This document shows, piece after piece, positions 1-9,292 of a DNA stretch of 64,000 nucleotides (position 1 is its first letter; every line of letters starts with the position of its first letter). Source of the DNA: Bernardetia sp963719525 (GTDB lineage Bacteria; Bacteroidota; Bacteroidia; Cytophagales; Bernardetiaceae); contig CAVRCG010000004.1 of the NCBI GenBank assembly GCA_963719525.1, positions 3,472,001 to 3,536,000 of the forward strand, in the 5' to 3' direction. The notes below the pieces were generated by a model. It was given only the letters and a program-made list of their open reading frames with translations. It was not told the origin of the DNA and ran no database searches. A program made the translations under genes and the position numbers.

Positions 1-154
1 GGCTTAAACTGGGAGATAAAATCAAAAAGCCAAACTAATTCTCTCTTTCTGTTTTATCAATTAATGATTAATCATTTTTTTATAGTAATTTGGTAACTTA
101 ATTATTCTCGTAAAGTCGTAATCTAACAATTACTAAAAAAACTTCTTCCTTATT

Positions 155-1048
155 TTGAAAAAAGTAGCCATACACAGTAAAGACATAGCAGAAAGCAAAC
201 TTTTTTTTGTGAAACAGATTTTTACAGAATTAGAAAAATACGGAGTAGAAATTGTAATCTCTAAAGATTTTGATAGACTTCTTCATTCTATTAATTTTCG
301 TCCCAATATTGTCGGTACTTTTTCTGCTCCCCATCAGCTTTCAGGTGTGGATTTGATGCTTAGCGTAGGTGGAGATGGTACCTTTTTGGAAGCAGCAACT
401 ATTGTTCAGCATCAAAATATTCCTATTTTAGGAATAAATACTGGACGATTGGGGTTCTTGGCAACCACTTCAAAAGAACAAATACATAGCGCATTAGAAA
501 GTCTTATGGCAGGTCGTTATACATTAGACGAGCGTATTTTGCTAGAACTAGAAGCCGACCGAGATTTGTTTAAAGGTGTAAATATTGCTTTGAATGAGTT
601 TGCAATTATGAAGCGAGATTCTTCTTCTATGATTGTCGTTCATACCTATATTGATGGCGAATACTTGAATTCGTATTGGGCAGATGGATTAATTGTCGCT
701 ACTCCAACAGGTTCGACGGGTTATTCGTTGAGTGTTGGAGGTCCTGTAGTTGTTCCTCAATCGAATAATTTTGTTATTTCGCCTGTCAGTCCTCATAATC
801 TAAATGTACGTCCTTTGATTGTTCCGACTGAAAGTGTAATTGCTTTTGAGATAGAAGGAAGAAGCAAGAATTTCTTAGTTTCTCTGGATTCTCGTTCTCG
901 TAAAGTGGATAATACTATTCAATTAGCTGTCAGAAAATGTAATTATACCTGTAAAATGATTCGCTTAGATGGTGATAGCTTCCTCAAAACTCTCCGTGAA
1001 AAACTCAACTGGGGAATGGATATTCGTAATTATCTGAATCGGTATTGA
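155..1048 (+). CDS. nadK: NAD kinase
   Basis: Phosphorylates NAD+ to NADP+ using ATP, in the cytoplasm; the source of NADP(H). The 297-residue product has the diagnostic GGDGT motif at residues 72-76, followed by NTGRLGFL near 95-102, the NE pair near 147-148 and the long nucleotide-binding segment DGLIVATPTGSTGY starting near 177. Its length is normal for the family. The start is a TTG codon whose reading begins MKKVAIHS, matching the first beta strand of bacterial NAD kinases, and no ATG lies in a better place. It stands alone: the neighbouring downstream gene is on the other strand. The first 154 bases of the window hold no gene that I can see. The assignment is secure; the TTG start is likely but not proven. 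Confidence 0.95.
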   Translation: MKKVAIHSKDIAESKLFFVKQIFTELEKYGVEIVISKDFDRLLHSINFRPNIVGTFSAPHQLSGVDLMLSVGGDGTFLEAATIVQHQNIPILGINTGRLGFLATTSKEQIHSALESLMAGRYTLDERILLELEADRDLFKGVNIALNEFAIMKRDSSSMIVVHTYIDGEYLNSYWADGLIVATPTGSTGYSLSVGGPVVVPQSNNFVISPVSPHNLNVRPLIVPTESVIAFEIEGRSKNFLVSLDSRSRKVDNTIQLAVRKCNYTCKMIRLDGDSFLKTLREKLNWGMDIRNYLNRY

Positions 1049-1166
1049 TCAATATAAGTGTACGTATAAAATTTGAAACAGTCCCCTAACAACAGAATTG
1101 CTTAACCGTTAACTTCATTGCCCTGCAACTAGTATCTCCTTAAATTGTTGAAAAGTCATATTAATT

Positions 1167-3170
1167 TTATTTCAAGTCTATAATACAAAATATATCATTT
1201 GAATATTCATCTTTGATTACTTTAGTAATGCCTTTTTGTATTTTTGTAGGAAGAACATTTATATCATTTACCACGAAAAATTGTATGTTGTTTTCTTTAC
1301 TAAATTTATAAATGATTTCATCTTTCTTATATAAACTAATATTATTTCTTTGAGCATAAGTAACCAAAACAGAACGCTTTGTGTAAGATTGTAAATAACC
1401 ATTTTCATTTTCTGTATAATCTATTAAATTATAATTTGTTACGAAAGTAGGATAATTCGAAAAATGAGAATATGCTCCCCCAATAGTTATTTCTGTAAAT
1501 ATGGGTGAAGTAGCTACTAAACTATCAAAAAAAGTTGAAGACATATAACTTCCTCCTAAAACATATTTATTTTCATTTTCTTTAGCTAAAGAATCTAATG
1601 CAGTAATCACTTTATCTGTATAAACTGTATTCGAAATATGCCTTTCTCTTGATTTTAATTGAATATTTCGCAAAGTTCGGAATGAAAGTAATACTATACA
1701 AGGCAAGACAATAATAATAAACAAGAGCTGTTTTTTTCTGTTTTCTAAAGCAATCAAAAAATTAATGGATAATGCAATTGTAAGAGTTGTAAACAAAATT
1801 TTAGCATTCGGAAATGCAGACATGCTAAAAAACTGTTTCCAGTTTATTTCGTAAAAAATACTACCTATACTAGTAGCTATCAAAAACATCAAGCAATAGA
1901 TAAAGAGTATATCTAAACGTTTTCTTATTAAAAATAGAAATAAAAATGAAAAAGGTAGATATAAGAATGGCTGTTGAATAAATCTATAAAATACCAATTC
2001 AAAATATTTTTTAGTTCCAAAAAACAACTCTCCCAACTCCATAGAGTCTTGGTTTTGTGGTGCAAAAATATATGCACTTCCTCCTAAGCCTAGTGCTACT
2101 ACAAAACTCAGAACGATAAGTATATATCCTGAATATGGTTTTTTAGTGTCAATACGTACTTTCAAAACCAAGAAAACCATTTGTTGTAAGAAAGCAATAA
2201 TACAAGACAAAATTAAAGAAACAGGAGCTGTTGCAGGACTTATTACCACCAAAGCAAGTAACATTAAAATTCCATTTGACCAGTTTTTTTTCCAAAAACA
2301 AATCAATACAGCTAAAAAAAATACTTCAAGCACTGCCATTTTGAGGTGTATAAATCCTACACCATGGTTTCCATGTATAAAATGAAAAGCATCTGAGTAA
2401 GGAAGTTCGGCTGATATAAATTGTGTAAGATAAATAGATGAAGAAAATGGAAATAAAATACAAAACAGATAAATACCAATTTTCAAATAAATAGATGTAG
2501 AATATTTATTTTTATTTATAACTGTCTCAAATACACATACACTACCCCAATACACAAGAAAATTAAAAAAAGTATGTACAATCAAAAGTAAGGCAATAGA
2601 ATAAGAAATACCTGCCAATTTGCCTACTAAAGCTCCCAACCATATTTCAAAATAATGATAAATGACGACACCTTCAAAGCCTGTATCAAATAAAGAATTT
2701 GGGGCATTAGTACTCTCATTACCTGTTTCTATCAACCAAGAAGCGATAGTAACATAAAATGCTTGATCTGTATCTAAATAGGAAATTAATTCATTTTCAC
2801 TCCAAAACATTCCTAATTTCACAGTAAAAATTAACACCAAACTAATAAAAGAAAAAAACAAAAATATTTTTTCTTCTATCAAAATTCTCTTAAAATCATA
2901 AAAGTAATACTTTTCTTTGTTTTGATACTTTTTTCTATTAATCCAGTACGCAACTAAACCTATAATGACATACAACCAACTATATGTAGCTCCAAAAGTA
3001 GTGATTATAGAAACCAAACTGACCAAAACTATCGAACCAATAAGAGTAGAAAAAAACAGAGCAGTTTTGTTTTCTATTTCTAACCTATAAATAAAGCAAA
3101 ATCCTACAACGAAACTTATTAAAATTAATAAGACACAAATCAAAAAATACATTGCACTTTCTAAAATCAT
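1167..3170 (-). CDS. Polytopic integral membrane protein, function unknown
   Basis: A 667-residue protein with about a dozen hydrophobic segments over residues 1-490 and a soluble C-terminal domain of about 170 residues. An acidic and aromatic stretch (DTDQAFY near residue 130) followed by an HYF motif in a periplasmic loop after the third or fourth membrane segment recalls the layout of lipid-linked glycosyltransferases of the GT-C fold, but I see no motif that proves it. It starts 10 bases after the stop of the large upstream gene on the same strand, so the two are probably co-transcribed. Its codon use is as AT-rich as its neighbours. It could be a glycosyltransferase, an O-antigen or exopolysaccharide enzyme, or a structural membrane protein. 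I do not assign a function. Confidence 0.75.
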   Translation of the reverse strand: MILESAMYFLICVLLILISFVVGFCFIYRLEIENKTALFFSTLIGSIVLVSLVSIITTFGATYSWLYVIIGLVAYWINRKKYQNKEKYYFYDFKRILIEEKIFLFFSFISLVLIFTVKLGMFWSENELISYLDTDQAFYVTIASWLIETGNESTNAPNSLFDTGFEGVVIYHYFEIWLGALVGKLAGISYSIALLLIVHTFFNFLVYWGSVCVFETVINKNKYSTSIYLKIGIYLFCILFPFSSSIYLTQFISAELPYSDAFHFIHGNHGVGFIHLKMAVLEVFFLAVLICFWKKNWSNGILMLLALVVISPATAPVSLILSCIIAFLQQMVFLVLKVRIDTKKPYSGYILIVLSFVVALGLGGSAYIFAPQNQDSMELGELFFGTKKYFELVFYRFIQQPFLYLPFSFLFLFLIRKRLDILFIYCLMFLIATSIGSIFYEINWKQFFSMSAFPNAKILFTTLTIALSINFLIALENRKKQLLFIIIVLPCIVLLSFRTLRNIQLKSRERHISNTVYTDKVITALDSLAKENENKYVLGGSYMSSTFFDSLVATSPIFTEITIGGAYSHFSNYPTFVTNYNLIDYTENENGYLQSYTKRSVLVTYAQRNNISLYKKDEIIYKFSKENNIQFFVVNDINVLPTKIQKGITKVIKDEYSNDIFCIIDLK

Positions 3171-3180
3171 AACAGCTGAA

Positions 3181-6162
3181 TTAATTAATTATAAAGTTTA
3201 CTACTTTTTTTATTATTTCTTTTCCTTCATTCAAATTTACTTTATTTTTTCTTAAATACTTCAAAGTAAGCTCGAAAAATGATTTTTGATTTACTTCAAA
3301 ACTTTTAATTGTATCATAATCTAGTTCTGTTTTTGGTTCAATAAGCTGCAAAAAGGTAGTATTATCGTACCAAACTTTGTTGTCTTTCTCAAACCAAATT
3401 TTAGAAGATTTTTTATTTTTAGTTACTTTTTCCTCAAAAACTTCTACAATTTCAAATTCAATTTTTTGGCTAGAATGTTTATTTTCTTTCAAAAATTTCT
3501 GTAAATCATAATTTCCTTGATTTGCAAAATGATGAAAATCTTTATAAATCGGAATGCGTGGAGCTTCGTTTTTTAGCTCTTCTTTATATTTAGACTTAAA
3601 AACATCACGTTGCCAAACGCCAAAAATATAACCCAAAATTAGTTCATCGGTCATGTTCTCTTCTGTCGGAACTACAAAATTACTCGCTTCTTCGGCTTCT
3701 AATTTTTGCCAGTAACTTTCTATAAAATCAATTGCTTTTTCGGATTCTCTAAAATAATCTTTCAGCGTTTCAAAACTCTCTTTATTTCGTGCTGCTTTGC
3801 TTTCTAGTCTTTCGAAAGCTCGTTTTGTATCTCTGGTAACTTTTCTTATTTGATCAAACTGTGTATAAGTAACTTGTTTTGGAGTATGCAGATTTTCCCT
3901 AAATTCTTTAGCAATCTTACTCTCATCTTCATTCATTATACTAGATAAGGCTTGCAACTCAAAAGCCAATTCTTGATTGACTTGCAGAAATTCAAAATCA
4001 GAAAAATCAAACCAACTTGATGCAAAATCTTCTGTTTTTTCCACTCGTTTTTCGAAAGCTGCTGCATATCCTCGTTTGAATTTATGCAGAATATTTTTTG
4101 AAAAATTAATCTTCTTCTTAATCCCATTTTCAGTTTTATCATAAACATAAAAAGGAAAAATATAAGAGTTTGATAGAATTTCATTCAAAAAAACTGGTGG
4201 AATAGGTTTATCAATTGCCCAAACTTCTCCTCCATTTTCTGTATTTGCCCAAAAAATAAGAATGTTTTCGCCTTGCTTTCTGTTTGGAAAAATTTTGTCT
4301 AAATCATAAAAGTCTTCAAATACACTTTTTTCATAATACCAAAAACCTTCCTCAAAAACCGAAACCTGCGTTTCGATTAGATTTTTCTCCTCAAATTCTA
4401 AAATCTTGTTATCTGTTTTATGATTCGTTTCTACTTCAATTTTCTGAACAATTTTTTCCTCAATTACTTTTATCGTGTCTTTCTCAAAAAGTGTGTTTGT
4501 AGCCAGTTTCGAAACCAAAACATTTTTCTTTTTCTCTAACTTGCCTTTTTCCTTTTCTTCTGATTTAAGAATTTGTTGATTATGATTCTGAATAACCTCT
4601 TTTACTTTGATTTTCAGATTATTTTCTTTGTTGTTGTCTAATTTAAAGTTAATATCAGAATTTAATTGTACAAAGTTTTCTATTTTTTGATTTGGAATAG
4701 CTCTAAAATAAGTTTTGAAAATAGAGTTTTTACCTATTGTAGGAATTAATTTTTGATACTCTGATAAAACTGGTTTTGGCTTCCATGTATTTGGCAGAAA
4801 ATTAGTTTGAAAGCTAAGTTCATTATTTGGTGTCAATTCTGAATAAAAAACTCCTTTTTCCAATCCTGTTTTTTTGTAAAAAATTATTCCTAATTGATTA
4901 TCAGTTTCATTTTGATAGACTTCAATTCTCTCAAACCATTCTTGCAACAGACGACGTAAAGAAGCCAGCGACTTTTTTTCTATAAAATAATTTTGATTCT
5001 CATCTAATAAAAAAACCAAAATTCCACTTTCCGAAAGTGATTTAAAACTATTTTGAAGAGAAGCAAAAAGCTGTTTGTCTTTTTTGGATAGCGATTGAAA
5101 AAGTGAAATTTCCTTTACAGAATGTAGATTTTGATTATCAGGATTTAGAATAATTAAATCATAACTATTCTTTTCTAGTTTATTTACAAGTTCAGAATTT
5201 TTTGATAGTCCAAAAATTCCTACTTGTGAAATCGGTTTTTTAGTTTCGAAGGCAAACTGTGAAGTTTCGTTTTGAGTAGAAAAACCTAAAAGCAAATCGG
5301 CAAAATTTTCGAATGTTCCAAAAAGAGTTCTTTTCTTTAATTTTTCGCTATTATATTCTAGTGATTTCAAAATTAAATTATCATTAATCCAAATCTTCTT
5401 AGGTTTTGATTGATTGATTTTTTGTTGAATAATTGGAATAAAATCTAACTTTGATTTTACTATTCCAGAATCATTATTCATTAATTCATCAAAAATTCCA
5501 TACAACAAAAGTTCGCTTTCCTTTATTTTATTAGTTTGACAAAAATCATTTACAAAATTTCCTAGTTCGGAATAAGAAGTAGGAATTTCTTCTTCTGAAA
5601 TGGAAATGAGAAATTTACTCAATGATTTAGTAATCTCATGTCTAGCAAAAAACGATTTTTTAAAACTAGATTTTTGATTATTTTGATAAATTACCTTCCA
5701 AAACTCAAAAACAGTAATCCATTCAGAAAGTAAATAAATCGAATGTCCACCTTCTTCCAAAAGCTGAATAATGGGTTGTAAGTCTTCTTTCTGTTTTGTA
5801 GAAAATCCTGCTCTAAACTGATTTTCGATTTCCTTTTTTCGTTCTACAAAATCTTTTTTTGCTGTTTCTAAAAGCGAGTTTATAATTTCATTAAATTCTG
5901 TGGCTAAATTATCTAATTCTTTTACAAATTCTTGTATTTCTGACACTTGAAAAGTGTCAGCTACTTTTGATTTTTGCTCAATAGAAGTAATCTTAAAACT
6001 GTTTTTTCCTACTTCCTTTCCTATTTCTTTTTTTACTTCAATTTTTCCCCAAATGACATTTTTAGTATCCCAAATTTGAAATTGTGTAGCCGAAAACTGC
6101 ACTAGATGTAGCGAAGGGAAATGAGTTTTGAAAAAATGTTGAAAATCTAAAAAATTGAACAA
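3181..6162 (-). CDS. Large protein resembling a decayed type ISP restriction-modification enzyme
   Basis: A 993-residue cytoplasmic protein. The central region (about 330-440) reads like the core of an adenine methyltransferase: a hydrophobic strand ending in LNPDNQN where active enzymes have (N/D)PP(Y/F), then helices and a strand with SGILVFL. The C-terminal part (about 650-890) matches the layout of the specificity region of type ISP enzymes, including an LGYIFGV segment and the late motif PRIPIYKDFHHFAN. No helicase motifs and no SAM-binding FxGxG were found. The region at 480-640 is a charged, low-complexity linker. A short palindromic repeat, common elsewhere in intergenic DNA here, lies inside the gene at about 5941-5964 and is translated in frame. 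It is probably not an active methylase; a structural or regulatory remnant is possible. The membrane protein gene follows 10 bases downstream. Confidence 0.6.
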   Translation of the reverse strand: MFNFLDFQHFFKTHFPSLHLVQFSATQFQIWDTKNVIWGKIEVKKEIGKEVGKNSFKITSIEQKSKVADTFQVSEIQEFVKELDNLATEFNEIINSLLETAKKDFVERKKEIENQFRAGFSTKQKEDLQPIIQLLEEGGHSIYLLSEWITVFEFWKVIYQNNQKSSFKKSFFARHEITKSLSKFLISISEEEIPTSYSELGNFVNDFCQTNKIKESELLLYGIFDELMNNDSGIVKSKLDFIPIIQQKINQSKPKKIWINDNLILKSLEYNSEKLKKRTLFGTFENFADLLLGFSTQNETSQFAFETKKPISQVGIFGLSKNSELVNKLEKNSYDLIILNPDNQNLHSVKEISLFQSLSKKDKQLFASLQNSFKSLSESGILVFLLDENQNYFIEKKSLASLRRLLQEWFERIEVYQNETDNQLGIIFYKKTGLEKGVFYSELTPNNELSFQTNFLPNTWKPKPVLSEYQKLIPTIGKNSIFKTYFRAIPNQKIENFVQLNSDINFKLDNNKENNLKIKVKEVIQNHNQQILKSEEKEKGKLEKKKNVLVSKLATNTLFEKDTIKVIEEKIVQKIEVETNHKTDNKILEFEEKNLIETQVSVFEEGFWYYEKSVFEDFYDLDKIFPNRKQGENILIFWANTENGGEVWAIDKPIPPVFLNEILSNSYIFPFYVYDKTENGIKKKINFSKNILHKFKRGYAAAFEKRVEKTEDFASSWFDFSDFEFLQVNQELAFELQALSSIMNEDESKIAKEFRENLHTPKQVTYTQFDQIRKVTRDTKRAFERLESKAARNKESFETLKDYFRESEKAIDFIESYWQKLEAEEASNFVVPTEENMTDELILGYIFGVWQRDVFKSKYKEELKNEAPRIPIYKDFHHFANQGNYDLQKFLKENKHSSQKIEFEIVEVFEEKVTKNKKSSKIWFEKDNKVWYDNTTFLQLIEPKTELDYDTIKSFEVNQKSFFELTLKYLRKNKVNLNEGKEIIKKVVNFIIN
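5941..5964. repeat. Short palindromic repeat with GCTAC tail, inside a gene
   Basis: TGACACTTGAAAAGTGTCA followed by GCTAC. The same arm sequence and tail recur at about 30093-30116, where the repeat is intergenic. Here it is read in frame within the large ISP-like gene (residues about 66-73), adding a few residues without breaking the frame. Confidence 0.6.
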
Positions 6163-6457
6163 AGAAAGATTTATTTAAAAATTTTGGAAGAATGATTTTG
6201 TAACTAAACTTACGATTTTAGAAAGTGTTTTTTTGAAGTTAATTATTTTTATCGTCGGTTAAAGACTTGCCTTTAACTGTATTACGACACACAACAAACT
6301 ATCAAAACAGATAAATTAAAACAAAAATACTGTTTTTTTCTTATAACTGTCTATTTGTCAGTCAATGGAACAACGGCTTTATTTTAGTAAAAATAGCTAT
6401 AAGTAACAAGACTAAAAAAGAATTTATTTACTTCATTATATACAAAACCATTTTTAT

Positions 6458-7153
6458 ATGTTTGATCACAAGAAATTTCATAACACAGATTTTTATAAAC
6501 ACGCTCACAAAGCACAAGGCATTCCGACAACAACTTTAGAGGGATATGCTCGTCAAAGCATCACTAATTTTACTCCTTATATCATCGAAGAGCGTCAGTT
6601 AAATGTTGCACAAATGGATGTTTTTTCTCGTTTGATGATGGACAGAATTATCTTTTTGGGAGTTCCTATTGATGACCAAGTTGCAAATATTGTAACAGCT
6701 CAACTTTTGTTTTTAGAATCTGCTGACCACGAAAAAGACGTTTTAATGTATCTGAATAGCCCAGGTGGATCTGTTTATGCAGGTTTGGGTATCTATGACA
6801 CGATGCAATATATTCGTCCTGATGTAGCAACACTTTGTACTGGTTTGGCTGCTTCAATGGGTGCAGTTTTATTGACAGCAGGAACGAAAGGAAAGCGTAC
6901 TGCTCTTCCTCACGCTCGTGTAATGATTCATCAACCATTGGGTGGAATTTCAGGACAGGCTTCTGATATTGAGATTACGGCAAAACAAATTCTGATTGTT
7001 AAGAAAGAATTAACGCAGATTTTGGCTGATCAATCTGGACAAGATTACGAAACAGTAGAAAGAGATTGCGACCGTGATTATTGGATGATTGCACCAGAAG
7101 CAAAGAAATATGGCTTAATTGACGAAGTTTTGGAGCGTAAAGAAAAAAAGTAA
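6458..7153 (+). CDS. clpP: ATP-dependent Clp protease proteolytic subunit
   Basis: The serine protease subunit of the Clp machine; it forms a double heptameric chamber in the cytoplasm and degrades proteins unfolded by ClpX or ClpA/C. The 231-residue product carries the catalytic triad: Ser133 in GLAASMGA, His158 in HARVMIHQP and Asp207 in the segment ERDCDRDYW. The oxyanion-loop motif SPGGS is at 101-105. The N-terminus is about 35 residues longer than the mature E. coli enzyme, which agrees with a cleaved propeptide. ATG is the only sensible start. No clpX follows; a clear hairpin terminator closes the gene at about 7181-7218. The 295 bases upstream separate it from a divergent gene and contain an imperfect palindrome at about 6254-6288. 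Confidence 0.97.
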   Translation: MFDHKKFHNTDFYKHAHKAQGIPTTTLEGYARQSITNFTPYIIEERQLNVAQMDVFSRLMMDRIIFLGVPIDDQVANIVTAQLLFLESADHEKDVLMYLNSPGGSVYAGLGIYDTMQYIRPDVATLCTGLAASMGAVLLTAGTKGKRTALPHARVMIHQPLGGISGQASDIEITAKQILIVKKELTQILADQSGQDYETVERDCDRDYWMIAPEAKKYGLIDEVLERKEKK

Positions 7154-7180
7154 TTGGTAATTTAGTAATGATTAATACAG

Positions 7181-7222
7181 AAAGCATTATATTCTACTCT
7201 TTTAGAATGTAATGCTTTTTTA
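7181..7222 (+). terminator. Rho-independent terminator after clpP
   Basis: AAAGCATTATATTCTA pairs over 16 positions, with one G-U pair, with TAGAATGTAATGCTTT; the loop is six bases and the hairpin runs into a T tract. It lies 28 bases after the clpP stop. Confidence 0.85.
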
Positions 7223-7775
7223 TTACCGTTGCTATTCAAAGAATACATCATTGTAAATATCTTTCAGAGTAGTGATACAGACAAAACAGGCGTAGAGTTT
7301 ATCTTAGTTTAATCTAGAGCAAAATTAGCTTAGCATCTACAAAACATTTTTCATAAAAAAGTTCAATATTGAATTACTACTGTTTTTTTTAGTAAATTTA
7401 GCTTTCAAATTCAACTTTTTAAAAAAAAGTAAATAGAACAAATTAGAAAGTAGATTTAGCTAATTTTGTAGATAGGTTAATTGCATCAAAAAATGAGGAT
7501 TTTTATATAAATTGTCTATTCACTTTATTGAATTTTAACTGATAGAGTAACTCAACCTTTGGTAGGAATACAGAAAGTATAATCTATTTGGCTACAGAGT
7601 AGCGTAACCTTGAAACTTGTTTTATCAAAGATTGAAAAAAGATTGAAAAATAATACTGTTTAGCTGCTCTGTAGCTCGGATTTTTTTCCATTAAAAATCT
7701 ACACAGATTACGCTACATTAAATACAATTAAGTTAATCTTGTAGCTTTCTAATCAATAATCAACGAAACTGATTT
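7223..7775. other. Gene-free 550-base region before the DUF4350 gene
   Basis: No open frame of note on either strand. It contains GCTACAGAGTAGC near 7591 and an almost complementary GCTGCTCTGTAGC near 7662, so a long-range hairpin of about 13 base pairs could form in the leader of the downstream operon. Nothing else was recognised. Confidence 0.4.
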
Positions 7776-9188
7776 ATGGAAAAAAGAACTTTTAAAAATA
7801 TACTGGTTACTTTATCTTTTTTAGCGCTCATTCCCATTGGTCTTGGTGCTTATTATTATCTAAAAAATCAATATATAGATTGGAACGAAAGCTATGAAGC
7901 AACCGAAAAAGAACCATATAATAATTATATGCTTTTTAATCTATTGAAAAATTATAACGAAGACAAAGAATTTGTTTTTGTAGAAGATTTGCTTACCGAA
8001 ACATTAGCTGATGAAGATATAAAAAACGCTAAAAATCCTATTTCTTATGTTTTTGTTGGTTCTGAACCTATTTTGTTGGCTCAAGAAGTAGATTCATTGA
8101 TGGGTTTTGTAAAAAAGGGAAATATTGCTTTTTTTGCATCTATTAATTATCCTGATACGTTGTTTGAATTATTAAATATAAAAAACTCTAGATATAATAA
8201 TTATGTATATGACTCATTAATATCAACTAATTTTTCTGACCAAACATTACAAAAACAATCCGATTTTTTGTTTAATTATAGAAGAAAAAATGAATCAATA
8301 CCTACATTTTGGTATTATTTTAATGAAGAATATTTAAAGGAAGCTGAAACAGACAAGAAAGGCAAACAGTTGAAAAAACTAGGTTATGTTTATAAAAAGA
8401 CAAACATAAAAGCACCTCATACTTACAGGCAGTATGATGATACTGATGAGGATGAAGGAAATTATGTAGAACCTTATCAGGAAGATAGTGAGGGAGAGGA
8501 AGAAGGAAATGCGGTATTACCAACAGAAAAAATGTATACTAATTTTATTCGTGTAAAATACGGCAAAGGTTATTTTTATTTTCATAAAAACCCTGTGCTT
8601 TTTACTAATTATTATCTCATACAAGAAGATGGAAAAAAATATGCAGAACGCACTTTTTCCTATCTTCCAGAAGGAGATATTTTGTGGGATGAGCGTTCGC
8701 ATTCTTACAAACAGGAAAAAGGAAAATACAATAAAAGAGAAAGTCCGAGTCCGTTGAGCTATATTCTTTCTCAGCCTGCGCTGGCGTGGGCATATTATAC
8801 CCTTCTGTTTAGTGCATTTTTGTTTATCATTTTTAGAGGAAAAAGAATGCAGCGAATTATTCCAATTCTAAGAAAAGAACAAAATACATCACTAGAATTT
8901 ACCAAAACGGTCGGACAACTTTATCACTTACAAAAAGACCATAAACGTCTTTCTCAACTCAAAGTTCGTCTCTTTCTTGATTTTGTTCGAACCAAATATC
9001 ATATGAATACGCAACACATAGATGAGAATTTTAAAAAGAAACTTTCCGAACGCTCAGACATAAATAGAGATTTCATAAATACTCTTCTTAGTGATGTTGA
9101 AAAAATAGATGGACAACACGAAGTTTCGGAATGGCTTTTACGGAAAATACATACTCAGATTCAAGAATTTTATACGAACTGTAAATAA
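7776..9188 (+). CDS. DUF4350-type membrane-anchored protein
   Basis: A 470-residue protein with an N-terminal membrane segment (about residues 9-28), a periplasmic domain that begins with a strand-helix region typical of DUF4350 (residues about 45-140, including YVFVGSEPILLAQEVDSLMGFV), an acidic low-complexity patch around 220-245, a second membrane segment near 335-352, and a helical cytoplasmic tail. This two-anchor layout and the next gene, a MoxR ATPase 104 bases downstream, reproduce the conserved DUF4350-MoxR pair of Bacteroidota, where a DUF58 gene often follows; no DUF58 gene is present here. The biochemical role is not established; the operon is thought to act in envelope stress or maturation of surface complexes. 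Confidence 0.8.
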   Translation: MEKRTFKNILVTLSFLALIPIGLGAYYYLKNQYIDWNESYEATEKEPYNNYMLFNLLKNYNEDKEFVFVEDLLTETLADEDIKNAKNPISYVFVGSEPILLAQEVDSLMGFVKKGNIAFFASINYPDTLFELLNIKNSRYNNYVYDSLISTNFSDQTLQKQSDFLFNYRRKNESIPTFWYYFNEEYLKEAETDKKGKQLKKLGYVYKKTNIKAPHTYRQYDDTDEDEGNYVEPYQEDSEGEEEGNAVLPTEKMYTNFIRVKYGKGYFYFHKNPVLFTNYYLIQEDGKKYAERTFSYLPEGDILWDERSHSYKQEKGKYNKRESPSPLSYILSQPALAWAYYTLLFSAFLFIIFRGKRMQRIIPILRKEQNTSLEFTKTVGQLYHLQKDHKRLSQLKVRLFLDFVRTKYHMNTQHIDENFKKKLSERSDINRDFINTLLSDVEKIDGQHEVSEWLLRKIHTQIQEFYTNCK

Positions 9189-9292
9189 AAATTAATCACG
9201 AATTACGAATTAGAAATTACGAACTGAAAGTCAGAGTAGTTAATTCTTAGTTCTAAAATATAAAACCTAAAACTTAACTTCTAAATTTATCT

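Noticed and set aside
6666..7187. Minus-strand frames opposite clpP
   Set aside because: They overlap a highly conserved gene entirely and have no protein-family features.
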